The notes: a model not told the origin generated them from the letters alone. DNA of 64,000 nt from Polluticaenibacter yanchengensis (GCA_027854065.1 JAQGEF010000010.1:1-64000), one strand, 5' to 3'. Shown: positions 38,271 to 48,486, counted from the stretch's first letter. Numbers and translations are program-made.

Positions 38271-39047
38271 ATGGCAGTAAGAACGATTGCACAAATGGCT
38301 GCTGAAGGACAAAGTCCGGAAATATTATTTTGGGTGGGATGTGCCGGAAGTTTTGACCAGCGAGCACAAAAAATAACAAGAGCATTTGCTGAAATATTAG
38401 ATAAGACCGGTGTGAACTACGCCGTATTGGGGAATGAAGAAGCTTGTACAGGTGACCCTGCAAGAAGGGCCGGTAACGAGTTTTTGTTCCAGATGATGGC
38501 CTTTCAGAATATCCAGGTATTGAATGGCTACGAGGTAAAAAAAATTGTAACAGCTTGTCCGCATTGCTTTAATACCCTGAAAAATGAGTACCCGGAACTG
38601 GGAGGCAATTATGAAGTAATACATCACACAACGCTATTGCAACAATTGATAGATGAAGGTAAAGTACGCATAAAAGAAGGCGGCAGCTTTAAAGGCAAGA
38701 AAATTACCTTTCACGATAGCTGCTACCTGGGCAGGACCAATAATATTTATGAAGCGCCGAGACAGATTTTACAATCTCTGGATGCAGAGCTGGTAGAAAT
38801 GAAACGTTGCAAAAGCAATGGTTTGTGTTGCGGTGCCGGCGGAGCACAAATGTTTAAAGAAGAAGAAACCGGAACAACCCGTGTGAACTGGGAACGTACC
38901 GCCGAAGCGCTGGACACAGGTGCTAAGGTAATTGCTTCCGCATGTCCGTTTTGTAATACCATGCTCACGGACGGTACTAAAAACAAGGAAAAAGAGAATG
39001 AAGTGCAGGTGCTGGATATTGCGGAAATACTCAACGCAAGTATTTAG
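38271..39047 (+). CDS. CCG-domain (Fe-S)-binding oxidoreductase subunit
   Basis: 258 residues with two cysteine-rich CCG domains, as in LutA, GlpC and HdrB-type proteins. Visible are WVGCAG, EEACTGDPAR, TACPHCFNTLKNEYPE, HDSCYLGR, GLCCGAGGAQMF and ASACPFCNTML. Such proteins bind an unusual [4Fe-4S] cluster and pass electrons in lactate utilisation or respiratory complexes. In other Bacteroidota a homolog usually follows a gene for a ferredoxin-like dicluster protein; that partner is not adjacent here, so its partner is unknown. It starts MAVRTIAQM at 38271. Confidence 0.87.
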   Translation: MAVRTIAQMAAEGQSPEILFWVGCAGSFDQRAQKITRAFAEILDKTGVNYAVLGNEEACTGDPARRAGNEFLFQMMAFQNIQVLNGYEVKKIVTACPHCFNTLKNEYPELGGNYEVIHHTTLLQQLIDEGKVRIKEGGSFKGKKITFHDSCYLGRTNNIYEAPRQILQSLDAELVEMKRCKSNGLCCGAGGAQMFKEEETGTTRVNWERTAEALDTGAKVIASACPFCNTMLTDGTKNKEKENEVQVLDIAEILNASI

Positions 39048-39179
39048 AATTTCAGGTAACTACTGACATAATTTATTGAAATAATGTATAAGCCACAATG
39101 AATGAATTGTGGCTTATCTGTTTAAGTATTATATAATTGTAAACAAAAGTTTGATGACAACTAATAGAGGTGTTATCAG

Positions 39180-39187
39180 TACATTTG
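39180..39187 (+). promoter_or_regulatory. candidate -7 element for the phosphatase gene
   Basis: TACATTTG matches TAnnTTTG exactly, 32 bp upstream of the start codon. The nearest upstream TTG is 26 nt away, longer than usual. Confidence 0.4.
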
Positions 39188-39218
39188 TTGGATATTGAAT
39201 GCGTAAAGTTTTTTTGAC

Positions 39219-40886
39219 ATGAAAAAAGTTTTATTGAGCTGTGTGTTTTTGGTGAGTTGTACAAGCGTATTATTCGCACAAAAAGCAGTAACAAAATCTC
39301 CTGCGGCCGCAGGGGTGCAAAGTGAGGTTTCAAGACCTAAATTAGTAGTTGGATTAGTGATAGACCAAATGCGTTGGGATTATTTCTACCGGTATTACAG
39401 CCGTTATGGCAGCGGCGGTTTCAAGCGTTTGCTGAACGGCGGATTTAAGTGTGAGAATACCTTCATCAACTATATACCATCTTATACGGCCATAGGTCAT
39501 AGTTCCATTTACACAGGCTCTGTACCTGCCCTGCATGGCATAGCGGGCAATAACTGGATAGAACAATACAGCGGTGCTAAAATGTATTGTACACAGGATG
39601 ATAATGCAAACAGTATAGGCACTACCAGTGATGCCGGAAAAATGTCCCCTAAAAATTTACTGGCAACCACAATTACTGATGAACTGAGACTGGCAACCAA
39701 TTTTAAATCTAAAACAGTAAGCATTGCATTAAAAGACAGGTCTTCCATTTTGCCGGGTGGTCATACAGGAGAAGCTTATTGGTTAGATGATAAAACCGGC
39801 AACTTTATTACCAGTTCTTATTATGCCCAAAAACTACCTGAATGGGTAGAGAAGTTCAACAGCCAGAAAAGGGTAGAAGCATTGGTTGCTAACGGATGGA
39901 ATACTTTGTACGATATAAAAACATATACCCAGAGTTCCGCAGATGATGTGGCATGGGAAGGCCGTCTGGCGGGTAAAGATAATTCCGCGTTTCCACATGA
40001 TCTGAAAGCAGCTTATGCCGCCAAAAAAACAAATTTCAGAAACTCGCCATTTGGTACCACTATTACATTTGAAATGGCCGAAGCTGCGTTAAAAGCCTAT
40101 AACCTGGGTAATAACGGTGTCACGGATTTCTTAACGGTAAGCTGTTCGTCTCCTGATAATGTCGGGCACTTTTACGGCCCAAACTCTATTGAAATTGAAG
40201 ATGTTTATTTAAGGCTGGATAAAGACCTGGAAGCCTTCTTTAACTCCCTGGATGCCAAAGTTGGTAAAAATAACTGGTTATTCTTTATATCTGCAGATCA
40301 TGGAGCCGCACACGCAGTAGGCTTTAACGAAGCGCATAATATACCAACCGGTTTATGGAATACGAAAGCGCTGGAAAAAGAACTGAATACTTACCTGGAG
40401 GCAAAATATAAATTACCTGAGTTGGTTACAGATATCGATAATTTCCAGGTGACGTTTAATATGAACCGTCTGGACAGTGCCCAGGTTGATTTTACAGAAT
40501 TGAAAAAATATACGATCCAGCTTTTAAAACGCAAGCCTGAAATTACATTTGCAGTAGATGTGGACCAATTGGGCAATGCGCCGATTCCGGGTGAAATAAA
40601 AGAAAAGATTGCGAATGGCTATAATATAAAACGCAGCGGTAGTATCAATATCGTGTTAAACCCGGCCTGGTTTGAAGCCTATGCCAGCACCGGTACCACA
40701 CATGGTACATGGAACCCGTACGATACGCATATACCATTGGTATTCTATGGCTGGAATGTAAAACCGGGTAAAACAACCCGCCAGGTACATATGACTGATA
40801 TTGCGCCAACTTTGGCGGCAATGTTACACATACAAATGCCTAATGCCTGTATTGGTAAAGTCATTACCGAAGTAGCCGATAAATAA
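39219..40886 (+). CDS. PafA-type alkaline phosphatase family protein
   Basis: 555 residues with a signal peptide ending at LFAQ (about residue 21). It belongs to the alkaline phosphatase superfamily: metal ligand Asp49 (VIDQMRWDY), nucleophile Thr90 (SYTAIGH), then GNNW with Asn111, and ALKDRS with Lys172 and Arg174, the pair that in PafA-like monoesterases contacts the phosphate. Later metal ligands are in SSPDNVGHFYG, SADHGAAH and THGTW. It is probably a periplasmic phosphate monoesterase with Thr as nucleophile. Monocistronic, ending at the strong hairpin 40914-40945. Confidence 0.92.
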   Translation: MKKVLLSCVFLVSCTSVLFAQKAVTKSPAAAGVQSEVSRPKLVVGLVIDQMRWDYFYRYYSRYGSGGFKRLLNGGFKCENTFINYIPSYTAIGHSSIYTGSVPALHGIAGNNWIEQYSGAKMYCTQDDNANSIGTTSDAGKMSPKNLLATTITDELRLATNFKSKTVSIALKDRSSILPGGHTGEAYWLDDKTGNFITSSYYAQKLPEWVEKFNSQKRVEALVANGWNTLYDIKTYTQSSADDVAWEGRLAGKDNSAFPHDLKAAYAAKKTNFRNSPFGTTITFEMAEAALKAYNLGNNGVTDFLTVSCSSPDNVGHFYGPNSIEIEDVYLRLDKDLEAFFNSLDAKVGKNNWLFFISADHGAAHAVGFNEAHNIPTGLWNTKALEKELNTYLEAKYKLPELVTDIDNFQVTFNMNRLDSAQVDFTELKKYTIQLLKRKPEITFAVDVDQLGNAPIPGEIKEKIANGYNIKRSGSINIVLNPAWFEAYASTGTTHGTWNPYDTHIPLVFYGWNVKPGKTTRQVHMTDIAPTLAAMLHIQMPNACIGKVITEVADK

Positions 40887-40913
40887 AATTGGAACAGGTA
40901 AATATAAATATGT

Positions 40914-40945
40914 AAACCGTCCGGTCATTATTGACCGGACGGTTT
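40914..40945 (+). terminator. strong hairpin after the phosphatase gene
   Basis: AAACCGTCCGGTCA (40914-40927) pairs perfectly over 14 bp with TGACCGGACGGTTT (40932-40945) around a 4-nt loop. It lies between two convergent genes. Confidence 0.85.
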
Positions 40946-40982
40946 GGTTTAAGAAAGAAATCCTATCTTATATAATGTCTTG

Positions 40983-41684
40983 TTATTTCTGCGCATTCAC
41001 AATATTGTTTAGATAAAGCGTATCAGAATTCGGTAAAAGTTTACTTAATATAGCAGCTTTTCCATTTATTAATAAATAGCCACTCATTCTAATGATTTGT
41101 CTTAAAACAGGAATTTTTCTGAATTTAGGTATTATCGCATGATGGAAATAAAGCACTTTTAATTGTCCAATTGATTCTATCATTGTACCTGATTTCAACA
41201 CATTGACGTTTTTGAACTTTTTCTTTTCTAAAAGATACTTCATTGAAAAAGAAGTGTAACGCGCATAGTCGTTAGGTTGCTCATGTTCAGGAAATGAAAA
41301 AGGGCAGGTAAATAGTAAAATGCCTCCTGTTTTTAGTACCCGGTATATTTCTTCCAATAATGATTCAAGTTCAAAAACATGCTCGAATACTTCACTGCAA
41401 AAAATAGTATCAAAGGTATCATTCTCAAACGGAAGATCTTTTCCATTATAGTAAACATCAATATCCTCGTTGTCGTGGGGGTGACCAGGGTTATTATCTA
41501 TATCTACACCAATATATTCATCAAAATTAAATAGACTTTTGTAAGGTTTGGATCCACAACCCAGATCCATAACTTTTCCTTTAACCAGATTTTTGTTTTT
41601 TATTAAATTCCTTAATAAGTTTTTTCTGATCAAATAACCCGGGTGGAAAATAGATGGATTGAATTCCTTATTAATACTATGCAT
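40983..41684 (-). CDS. class I SAM-dependent methyltransferase
   Basis: A 233-residue methyltransferase with a Rossmann fold. Motif I VMDLGCGSKPY (38-48), acidic motif II GVDID, the UbiE-like middle with DLPFENDTFDTIFCSEVFEHV, and EIYRVLKTGGILLFTCPF. This is the methyltransferase type 11 group; the substrate is not evident. Such genes often sit near glycan or lipid synthesis genes, but neighbours here (phosphatase and fadN-like gene) give no direct clue. Confidence 0.85.
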   Translation of the reverse strand: MHSINKEFNPSIFHPGYLIRKNLLRNLIKNKNLVKGKVMDLGCGSKPYKSLFNFDEYIGVDIDNNPGHPHDNEDIDVYYNGKDLPFENDTFDTIFCSEVFEHVFELESLLEEIYRVLKTGGILLFTCPFSFPEHEQPNDYARYTSFSMKYLLEKKKFKNVNVLKSGTMIESIGQLKVLYFHHAIIPKFRKIPVLRQIIRMSGYLLINGKAAILSKLLPNSDTLYLNNIVNAQK

Positions 41685-41926
41685 TTTGCTTTTACTTTAG
41701 GTAAAAATAAATGATATGGATTAATCTTTGAAATTTGTTTGTTTGAGAGAACTTAAGATCAAACGCACTAAAAAATCCGGGTACCTGAGTTTTGAATGCA
41801 AATAAGACATTCTCTAATGAATATGTTGTTTAAAATGTTTGTCCAAATAAATTAGCCACGATAAACACAACTGAATGATATAATTATGTGCTTATCATGA
41901 CTAATCACTATAGGGAATTTTGGCAT

Positions 41927-44299
41927 TTAATTTCTTACCGGCTTTCCACCTTTCAGCACACTTTGAATTCTTTCCAGTGTTTTCCGTTCGCCACAAAGAC
42001 TCAAAAATGCTTCCCGTTCTATGTCCAGTAAATATTGTTCGCTTACCAGCGTGCTTTCACTCAGGTCCCCTCCGCTCATAACATAAGCCAGCTTTTTAGC
42101 AATTTTTACATCATGGTCAGTAATATAATTGCCGGTACGCATGCCATTCACGCCGGCGTATAAAGCGCCAAGCGAGCCACGTCCCAATACCTTAATGTCG
42201 TTACGCGGTTGTGGTTGCGTATATCCTTCATCGTAGATTTCAATAACCGATTGTTTAGCATCCGCTACCCGGCGGTCAAGGTTCATGCTCACAGCATCAA
42301 TGCCCTTACGCATAATGCCCAGGTCGAAAGCCTCAAACGCACTCGTAGCCACTTTAGCAGTACCGATGGTAAAAAAGCGGTCTTTCAATGGTTCAAATTC
42401 CAGTTCACCCTCCTTGTATTCAAATCCCGCCCGGAGTGCAAATTCCTTAGTGCCCCCACCACCGGGAATTAAGCCAACGCCCATTTCTACCAAACCGATA
42501 TAAGTTTCGGCGGCAGCCTGTATTTTGTCTGCGTGAAGGCAAAGTTCACAGCCACCTCCAAGTGTCATGCCATGAGGTGCTACTACAACCGGTATGCTGC
42601 TGTACCTTACCCGCATCATTGTATTTTGGAACATGCGGACAGCCATATCCAGTTCATCGTAATCCTGCTCAATGGCATACATAAATATCAGGCCCACATT
42701 GGCCCCCAAACTAAAATTAGCCCCTTCATTTGCTATCACCAGGCCTTTGTAATCTTTCTCAGCCAGCGCTATGGATTTTTGAATACCTTCCAGTACCTCG
42801 CCGCCAATGGTATTCGATTTTGTTTGCCATTGCATTCCCAACACGCCATCACCAATATCATAAGTTTTCACAGCAGCATTTTTCCAGACTGTTTTTTCAG
42901 TTAAGTCGCTTAAGATGATAAAGGATTCACCACCCGGTAATGCTTCGTAGTTTTTAGTGGCAGGTGAGTAACAAAGCTTCTTGCCATTACTGATTTTATA
43001 AAAATGAGTATTGCCTGCGGCTACAAATTCATCTACCCACGCAGCAACGGTGAGCCCGGCTGCTTTAATGGCTTCAGCCGTTTTGGCCACACCCAGAAGG
43101 TCCCAGGTTTCAAAAGGCCCGATTTCCCAGCCAAAACCGGCTTTCATCGCGTCATCTACCTGGTAAATATCGTCGCTGATCTCCGGTATACGGTTACTCA
43201 CATAACTCAATAACTGGTAGTGGAAATCCCGATAAAACTCACCCGCTTTATCCTTGCCGGCCACCAGTGTTTTAAGGCGTGTTTTTAAGTCGTCTATTTG
43301 TTTGGCTGCATCTATGCTCGCGAACTTAGGTTTTACACGAGGCTTATATTCAAAATCGTTCAGGTCCAGTGTAAGAATTTCACTGCCTGCATCTGTTTTT
43401 ATCTTCTTAAAGAAACCTTGTTTTGTTTTATCGCCCAGCCACTTGTTGGCCACTATTTTTTGTAACCATCCAGGAATATTAAAAATGGCTTTGGCTTCAT
43501 CATCCGCACAATTTGCGGCAACCCCTTCGGCTACTTTTACCAGCGTATCAATCCCTACAACATCGGCCGTTCTGAACGTGGCGGATTTTGGCCTGCCAAT
43601 CACCGGGCCCGTAAGGCTGTCAACATCATCAATGCTTAAGCCCAGTTTGGTCATCGTGTTAAATATGGCCATAATGCTGAATACCCCGATCCTGTTGGCT
43701 ATAAATGCCGGCGTATCCTTACACAATACCGTCGTTTTACCCAAAAACAAATCACCGTAGTGCATCAGGAAATCTATAATTTCCTGCTTTGTATCAGGCG
43801 TCGGAATAATTTCCAGTAAACGCAAATAGCGTGGAGGGTTAAAAAAGTGCGTACCACAGAAATTGGCCTTGAAATCCTCGCTTCTGCCCTGGCTTAATAA
43901 ATGAATAGGAATACCCGATGTATTGGATGTAATAAGCGTACCCGGTTTGCGGAATTGTTCCACCCGTTCATATAAACTTTGCTTAATATCCAGGCGTTCT
44001 ATCACCACTTCTATTACCCAGTCGCAACCGGCAATATCCTTCAGGTTATCGTCAAAATTTCCGGTAGTAATATGTTTCAGTACGTCTTTTGTAAATACCG
44101 GGCTGGGATTGCTTTTTACTGCGGCAGTAAGCGCATCGTTTACGATCTTATTTTTATCCACTTTTGCCTGTTCGGCAGTAGCTACAGCCGGGATGTCCAA
44201 TAATAAAACCTTCACCCCGATACCGGCAAAATGACAGGCAATACGGCTGCCCATAACACCGGAACCAAGTACAGCCACTTTTTTTATAGAACGATTCAT
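41927..44299 (-). CDS. fadN: bifunctional 3-hydroxyacyl-CoA dehydrogenase / enoyl-CoA hydratase (FadN-like)
   Basis: 790 residues with the FadN domain order, dehydrogenase first and crotonase second. N-terminal Rossmann motif VLGSGVMGSRIA (9-20); THFFNPPRYLRLLEI with the catalytic His; KDTPAFIANRIG. From about residue 485 the enoyl-CoA hydratase domain shows GANVGL, LGGGCELCLHAD and LIPGGGGTKEF. It catalyses two steps of beta-oxidation. In many bacteria thiolase and acyl-CoA dehydrogenase genes follow; here none is adjacent. It stands alone, with the dispersed repeats at its 5' side. Confidence 0.94.
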   Translation of the reverse strand: MNRSIKKVAVLGSGVMGSRIACHFAGIGVKVLLLDIPAVATAEQAKVDKNKIVNDALTAAVKSNPSPVFTKDVLKHITTGNFDDNLKDIAGCDWVIEVVIERLDIKQSLYERVEQFRKPGTLITSNTSGIPIHLLSQGRSEDFKANFCGTHFFNPPRYLRLLEIIPTPDTKQEIIDFLMHYGDLFLGKTTVLCKDTPAFIANRIGVFSIMAIFNTMTKLGLSIDDVDSLTGPVIGRPKSATFRTADVVGIDTLVKVAEGVAANCADDEAKAIFNIPGWLQKIVANKWLGDKTKQGFFKKIKTDAGSEILTLDLNDFEYKPRVKPKFASIDAAKQIDDLKTRLKTLVAGKDKAGEFYRDFHYQLLSYVSNRIPEISDDIYQVDDAMKAGFGWEIGPFETWDLLGVAKTAEAIKAAGLTVAAWVDEFVAAGNTHFYKISNGKKLCYSPATKNYEALPGGESFIILSDLTEKTVWKNAAVKTYDIGDGVLGMQWQTKSNTIGGEVLEGIQKSIALAEKDYKGLVIANEGANFSLGANVGLIFMYAIEQDYDELDMAVRMFQNTMMRVRYSSIPVVVAPHGMTLGGGCELCLHADKIQAAAETYIGLVEMGVGLIPGGGGTKEFALRAGFEYKEGELEFEPLKDRFFTIGTAKVATSAFEAFDLGIMRKGIDAVSMNLDRRVADAKQSVIEIYDEGYTQPQPRNDIKVLGRGSLGALYAGVNGMRTGNYITDHDVKIAKKLAYVMSGGDLSESTLVSEQYLLDIEREAFLSLCGERKTLERIQSVLKGGKPVRN

Positions 44300-44387
44300 A
44301 TAGTAAGCTTTTGTTTTCTGAATAGCAAGTTAGTAAAAAAATAGTTAGTTATGCAACTATTTTTCTTTTTCTTTTATGGGCTGTCAG

Positions 44388-44516
44388 CACGGGATTCCTT
44401 TTCAGCATTTGTCCGGGCTATTCCGGGCTCGCTGACGCTCGGTGCAAAGCACCGGCTGCTCAGGCAGCCGCCCTGCATATCCCGCAGCCAGGCGTCATTG
44501 GTATTTCTACCGGGCG
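44388..44516 (+). repeat. dispersed intergenic element, copy 5
   Basis: Reference copy: GGGCTGTCAGCAC, CCGGGCTCGCTGACGCTCGG, GCAAAGCACCGGCTGCTCAG, CATATCCCGCAGCC and the right flank TTTCTACCGGGCG. Confidence 0.9.
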
Positions 44517-44700
44517 AATGGATGGTGTATTTTAATAAAGATGAAAAGAAGTCTTTTATTGATGAAGAAAAAGATTTCTATAGATGACTATTGAAAGGGT
44601 AGTTAAAATGAAAGGGCAATGAGTGTACAGTATAGTTGGGTTTAATATTATGTTTAAATTGGCAGCGATTGAGCTGTATGGAGGTTGCTTAACAGAATTC

Positions 44701-44829
44701 CTATAGCTGACGGGCTGCGGCATGCGTGGGCGGCGAGGCACGAGCCGGTGCGACAGAGGAGCACGGAGCGTAGCGGACCCCAAAGCACGCCGGACTAAAG
44801 ATGATTGCATTGATGCCGGTAACAGCCCC
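44701..44829 (-). repeat. dispersed intergenic element, copy 6 (inverted)
   Basis: GCTGACGGGCTGCGGCATGC, GGCGAGGCACGAGCCGGTGC, GGAGCGTAGCGG and a terminal AACAGCCCC. It lies 184 bp from copy 5 in the opposite orientation, so the pair forms a large inverted arrangement upstream of the GH2 gene. Confidence 0.9.
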
Positions 44830-44873
44830 GTTCAAAATATGTAAATTCAGAATGCTAAATAATAGTACTTTAA

Positions 44874-47800
44874 ATGAAGAGGATTGTTTTAAGTGTCGTG
44901 TTGTTGTTACAAATGTTTTCCGGGTTTTCGCAGGCGCGTATCATTACCAGTTTAAACGGGCAATGGCAAACGCTTTATAGCGAGACATTACCGGCTGTAA
45001 AATCCGGTGCAGGTAATTTTAATGCGCCAAAAGTGGCAAAATCAAATTGGCGTACGGTAAATGTACCGCATAACTGGGATGCGTATGAAGGCTACAGGCG
45101 TATGCGTCATGGCAACTTACACGGGTATGCCTGGTATCAGAAAACATTTACGCATCATGCTTATGAAAAAGGGAAACGATTCTTTCTTTATTTTGAAGGA
45201 GTAGGGTCTTATGCCACAGTATGGCTGAATGGCAAAAAAATTGGTTATCATGCAGGGGGCAGAACAACATTCACACTGGATGTGACTGGTGTATTGAATA
45301 CGAATGGTAAGCTGAATACCTTGCAGGTGCGTGCGGACCACCCGGCTGAGATCAGGGATTTGCCCTGGGTGTGTGGTGGTTGTTCTGATGAACGCGGATT
45401 TTCGGAAGGTTCTCAACCGCTGGGTATTGTAAGGCCGGTGTCTTTAATAGAAACGAATGATACCCGCATAGAGCCGTTTGGGGTACATGTGTGGAATGGT
45501 AAGGGGACCGGTAAGGAGGTGGCAAACCTGGAAATAAATACGACTGTTAAGAATTATAAATCGAAAAACGATACGGTAAACCTGAGGAACAGCATTTTTG
45601 ATGCAGAGGGGCTGTTAGTATCTAACGTGAACCAAACATTGGTGCTGGCGCCCGGTGACAGTATTGATGTGAAGCAGGGTTTTCCTGAAATAAAGTTTCC
45701 TAAGTTGTGGAGCCCGAAGCACCCGTATTTGTATAAAGTGCATACGCAGATTTATAAAGAGGGTGAATTGGTAGATGAGCTGGTAACGCCGTATGGTGTG
45801 CGCTGGACGAAATGGCCGACAGCACCTGACAACAGCACGAACCAGTTTTTTATAAATGATACCGCTGTTTTCATTAATGGCATTGCGGAGTATGAGCATA
45901 TTATAGGCGGTAGCCATGCTTTTAGTAAAGAGCAGATAAGAACGCGCGCTAAAATGATTAAGGCTGCGGGCTTTAATGCTTTCCGCGACGGGCATCAGCC
46001 GCATAACCTGGAGTACCAGCATTACTGGGATTCTTTAGGCATTATGTGGTGGACGCAGTTGAGCGCACATGTATGGTTCGATAACGATCATTTTAAGAAG
46101 AACTTTAAAACATTGCTGAGGGAGTGGGTGATTGAACGCAGAAATTCCCCATCAATTATTATGTACGGTCTTCAGAATGAAAGTACGCTGCCGGAAGATT
46201 TTGCTAAAGAATGCACGGAGCTGATCCGCACATTAGACCCCGGTGCCAGCATAGAAAGGCTGGTAACGACCTGTAATGGTGGCAAGGGAACGGATTGGGA
46301 TGTGCCGCAGAACTGGACCGGTACTTATGGCGGTAATCCTATGGTATATGACGATAACGTGAAGCGGCAGAAACTGATTGGTGAATATGGTGCCTGGCGT
46401 ACGATAGACCTGCATACGGAAGGCGGGTTTATACAGGAAGGTGTACCATTGAGCGAGGACAGAATGACACAACTGATGGAGATGAAAGTAAGACTGGCGG
46501 AATCTGCACGGGATAGCAGCAGCGGTCATTTTTTCTGGTTACTGACATCGCATGATAATCCTGGACGTGTACAGGCAGGTGAGGGCTTGCGCGAACTGGA
46601 CAGGATTGGCCCTGTAAACTATAAAGGATTACTCACGCCATGGGAAGAGCCTTTAGATGTGTATTATATGTATCGCTCGCACTATGCGCCTAAGACTACC
46701 GAACCAATGGTTTATATTGTTTCGCAAACATGGCCAAACCGCTGGACGGGCCCGGGAAGAAAAAACGGGATTACCATTTATTCTAACTGTGACGGGGTGG
46801 AGCTGTTTAACGATATTGATTCTATTTCGCTGGGCATGCAAATTAGTAATGGCCGATTTACGCATTATTCCTTTAATAATGTGAATGTACAGTACAATGT
46901 ATTATATGCTGTGGGCTATGTGAACGGGAAAATTGTGGCAAGAGATACCATTGTGTTAAATAATTTACCCGAAGCGGTCCGTTTGAAACGGATGAGGGAG
47001 GGTAATAATGAGCTGTTAAAACCTGCGGACGGCTACAAGTATGTTTACAGGGTAAACGCAGGCGGGCCAAAATATACGGACAGGTATAAGAATACCTGGC
47101 AGGCAGACAGGGCTTACAGTATTTATAACAGTAAGGAATATCCTAAAAATACATGGGGCTCTACATCCTGGGCGAATAGTTTTAACGGTACCCCGTTATT
47201 TTTTGCCAGCCAGCGCCAGACCTATAATCCGGTAAAAGGGATTGCGGACTGGCCACTGGTACAATCTTTCCGATACGGTAGGGAGCAACTGGCTTACCAT
47301 TTTCCAATTCCTAACGGCGAATACCTGGTCGAGTTGTTTTTTATAGAACCGTGGTTTGGTAAAGGTGGTGGACTGGATGCTACCGGCTGGCGGCAGTTTG
47401 ATGTGGCTATTAATGGTAAAGTGGTATTGAAGGACCTGGATATTTTTAAAGAGGCGGGATACAGCACTGCGCTGAAGAAAACCATACCGGTAACGGTGAC
47501 CAATGGTATTATAAAAATAGATTTCCCTTATGTGGCATCCAGCCAGGCAGTGGTGAGTGCTATAGCGATTGCTACAAAAAATGCAAATGTAAAGGCGGTG
47601 CCTGCTACGAATGGCATTGTGAAGCAGGTAACAAAATCTAAAAACTGGGCACTTCAAACCTGGATGAATACCGGTGATTACCAGTTTGGTGATACGAATG
47701 TGGCATTCCTGGACCTGCCGCCTGTTTTTTATGGTGCGGACTGGTTCCAGAAGTCAACAGATAAGATTGACTCCCTTTATCCTTTGAGTTTTGTGGTAGA

Positions 47801-48434
47801 TAAAAAGTCTGATGTATTTGTAGCGGTACCTGCTTACTATGAGTACCGGGCAGATAGTATCAATAATATAGAAGATGCCCAGATGAAACTGGTAAATACC
47901 GAGCGGGATAATAATGAGTTTAAGGTGTACCGTATAAAAGCGGAAGCTAATGATAAAGTGGTGTTGCCGAATAAATTATTGCAAATGGCGCAAACTATTG
48001 CTGTAGTACCTGTTAGTAGTGTGGAGCCTGCTTATGATTTGAAAAAGGCGGTGACATACCGGTCTAACGAAGCGATGGTTATTGGCAGCGGGTTGGTGGT
48101 AGAAAATATTAACGACCGTCCGAATGTGCGTTTTACCAAGCCGAATGGCGATACTTTGCAATTTGTGTTCCAGGTGGGCGTTGCAGACAAGTATTCTTTC
48201 CAGTTACGTTATGCGAATATGACGGAGCACGTTATGACCGGGCGTTTACAAATGTTATCGGCAGATGGTGTTCTGATGCGTGAAGAGCCGCTGGAATTTA
48301 CCAAAAGTAAACCTGGTAAATGGAATTATATTAATACTGATTCCGGCTCTATGATCAATGCCGGTACTTACTGGCTGCGCATTATAAGCACCAATGCGGA
48401 GGGATTGGGTGTTTCGAACCTTGAAGTACAATAA
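44874..48434 (+). CDS. GH2-family glycoside hydrolase (beta-galactosidase-like) with malectin-like domain
   Basis: 1186 residues with a signal peptide (MKRIVLSVVLLLQMFSGFSQA). The N-terminal sugar-binding domain (about 25-200) has NVPHNWDAY and WLNGKKIGYHAGG. The TIM-barrel section includes GFNAFRDGHQPHN; the acid/base is probably Glu436 in LQNES and the nucleophile Glu504 in GEYGAW. After about residue 720 a malectin-like section starts (YRVNAGGPKYTDRY). The end is another beta domain. It is long for GH2. Probably a secreted exo-glycosidase; substrate unknown. No SusC/SusD pair or other PUL genes are adjacent. It ends at a perfect 20-bp terminator stem. Confidence 0.88.
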   Translation: MKRIVLSVVLLLQMFSGFSQARIITSLNGQWQTLYSETLPAVKSGAGNFNAPKVAKSNWRTVNVPHNWDAYEGYRRMRHGNLHGYAWYQKTFTHHAYEKGKRFFLYFEGVGSYATVWLNGKKIGYHAGGRTTFTLDVTGVLNTNGKLNTLQVRADHPAEIRDLPWVCGGCSDERGFSEGSQPLGIVRPVSLIETNDTRIEPFGVHVWNGKGTGKEVANLEINTTVKNYKSKNDTVNLRNSIFDAEGLLVSNVNQTLVLAPGDSIDVKQGFPEIKFPKLWSPKHPYLYKVHTQIYKEGELVDELVTPYGVRWTKWPTAPDNSTNQFFINDTAVFINGIAEYEHIIGGSHAFSKEQIRTRAKMIKAAGFNAFRDGHQPHNLEYQHYWDSLGIMWWTQLSAHVWFDNDHFKKNFKTLLREWVIERRNSPSIIMYGLQNESTLPEDFAKECTELIRTLDPGASIERLVTTCNGGKGTDWDVPQNWTGTYGGNPMVYDDNVKRQKLIGEYGAWRTIDLHTEGGFIQEGVPLSEDRMTQLMEMKVRLAESARDSSSGHFFWLLTSHDNPGRVQAGEGLRELDRIGPVNYKGLLTPWEEPLDVYYMYRSHYAPKTTEPMVYIVSQTWPNRWTGPGRKNGITIYSNCDGVELFNDIDSISLGMQISNGRFTHYSFNNVNVQYNVLYAVGYVNGKIVARDTIVLNNLPEAVRLKRMREGNNELLKPADGYKYVYRVNAGGPKYTDRYKNTWQADRAYSIYNSKEYPKNTWGSTSWANSFNGTPLFFASQRQTYNPVKGIADWPLVQSFRYGREQLAYHFPIPNGEYLVELFFIEPWFGKGGGLDATGWRQFDVAINGKVVLKDLDIFKEAGYSTALKKTIPVTVTNGIIKIDFPYVASSQAVVSAIAIATKNANVKAVPATNGIVKQVTKSKNWALQTWMNTGDYQFGDTNVAFLDLPPVFYGADWFQKSTDKIDSLYPLSFVVDKKSDVFVAVPAYYEYRADSINNIEDAQMKLVNTERDNNEFKVYRIKAEANDKVVLPNKLLQMAQTIAVVPVSSVEPAYDLKKAVTYRSNEAMVIGSGLVVENINDRPNVRFTKPNGDTLQFVFQVGVADKYSFQLRYANMTEHVMTGRLQMLSADGVLMREEPLEFTKSKPGKWNYINTDSGSMINAGTYWLRIISTNAEGLGVSNLEVQ

Positions 48435-48440
48435 TTGATT

Positions 48441-48486
48441 GATAACAAAAAAGCGGATCAAAATTCTGATCCGCTTTTTTGTTATC
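48441..48486. terminator. bidirectional terminator with a perfect 20-bp stem
   Basis: The arm at 48441-48460 (GATAAC, six A, GCGGATCA) pairs perfectly with 48467-48486 around a 6-nt loop. The GH2 and fumC genes converge on it. Confidence 0.92.

Noticed and set aside
47196..47657. Minus-strand open frame of 153 codons inside the GH2 gene
   Set aside because: It is a shadow of the GH2 reading frame; its composition is not protein-like.
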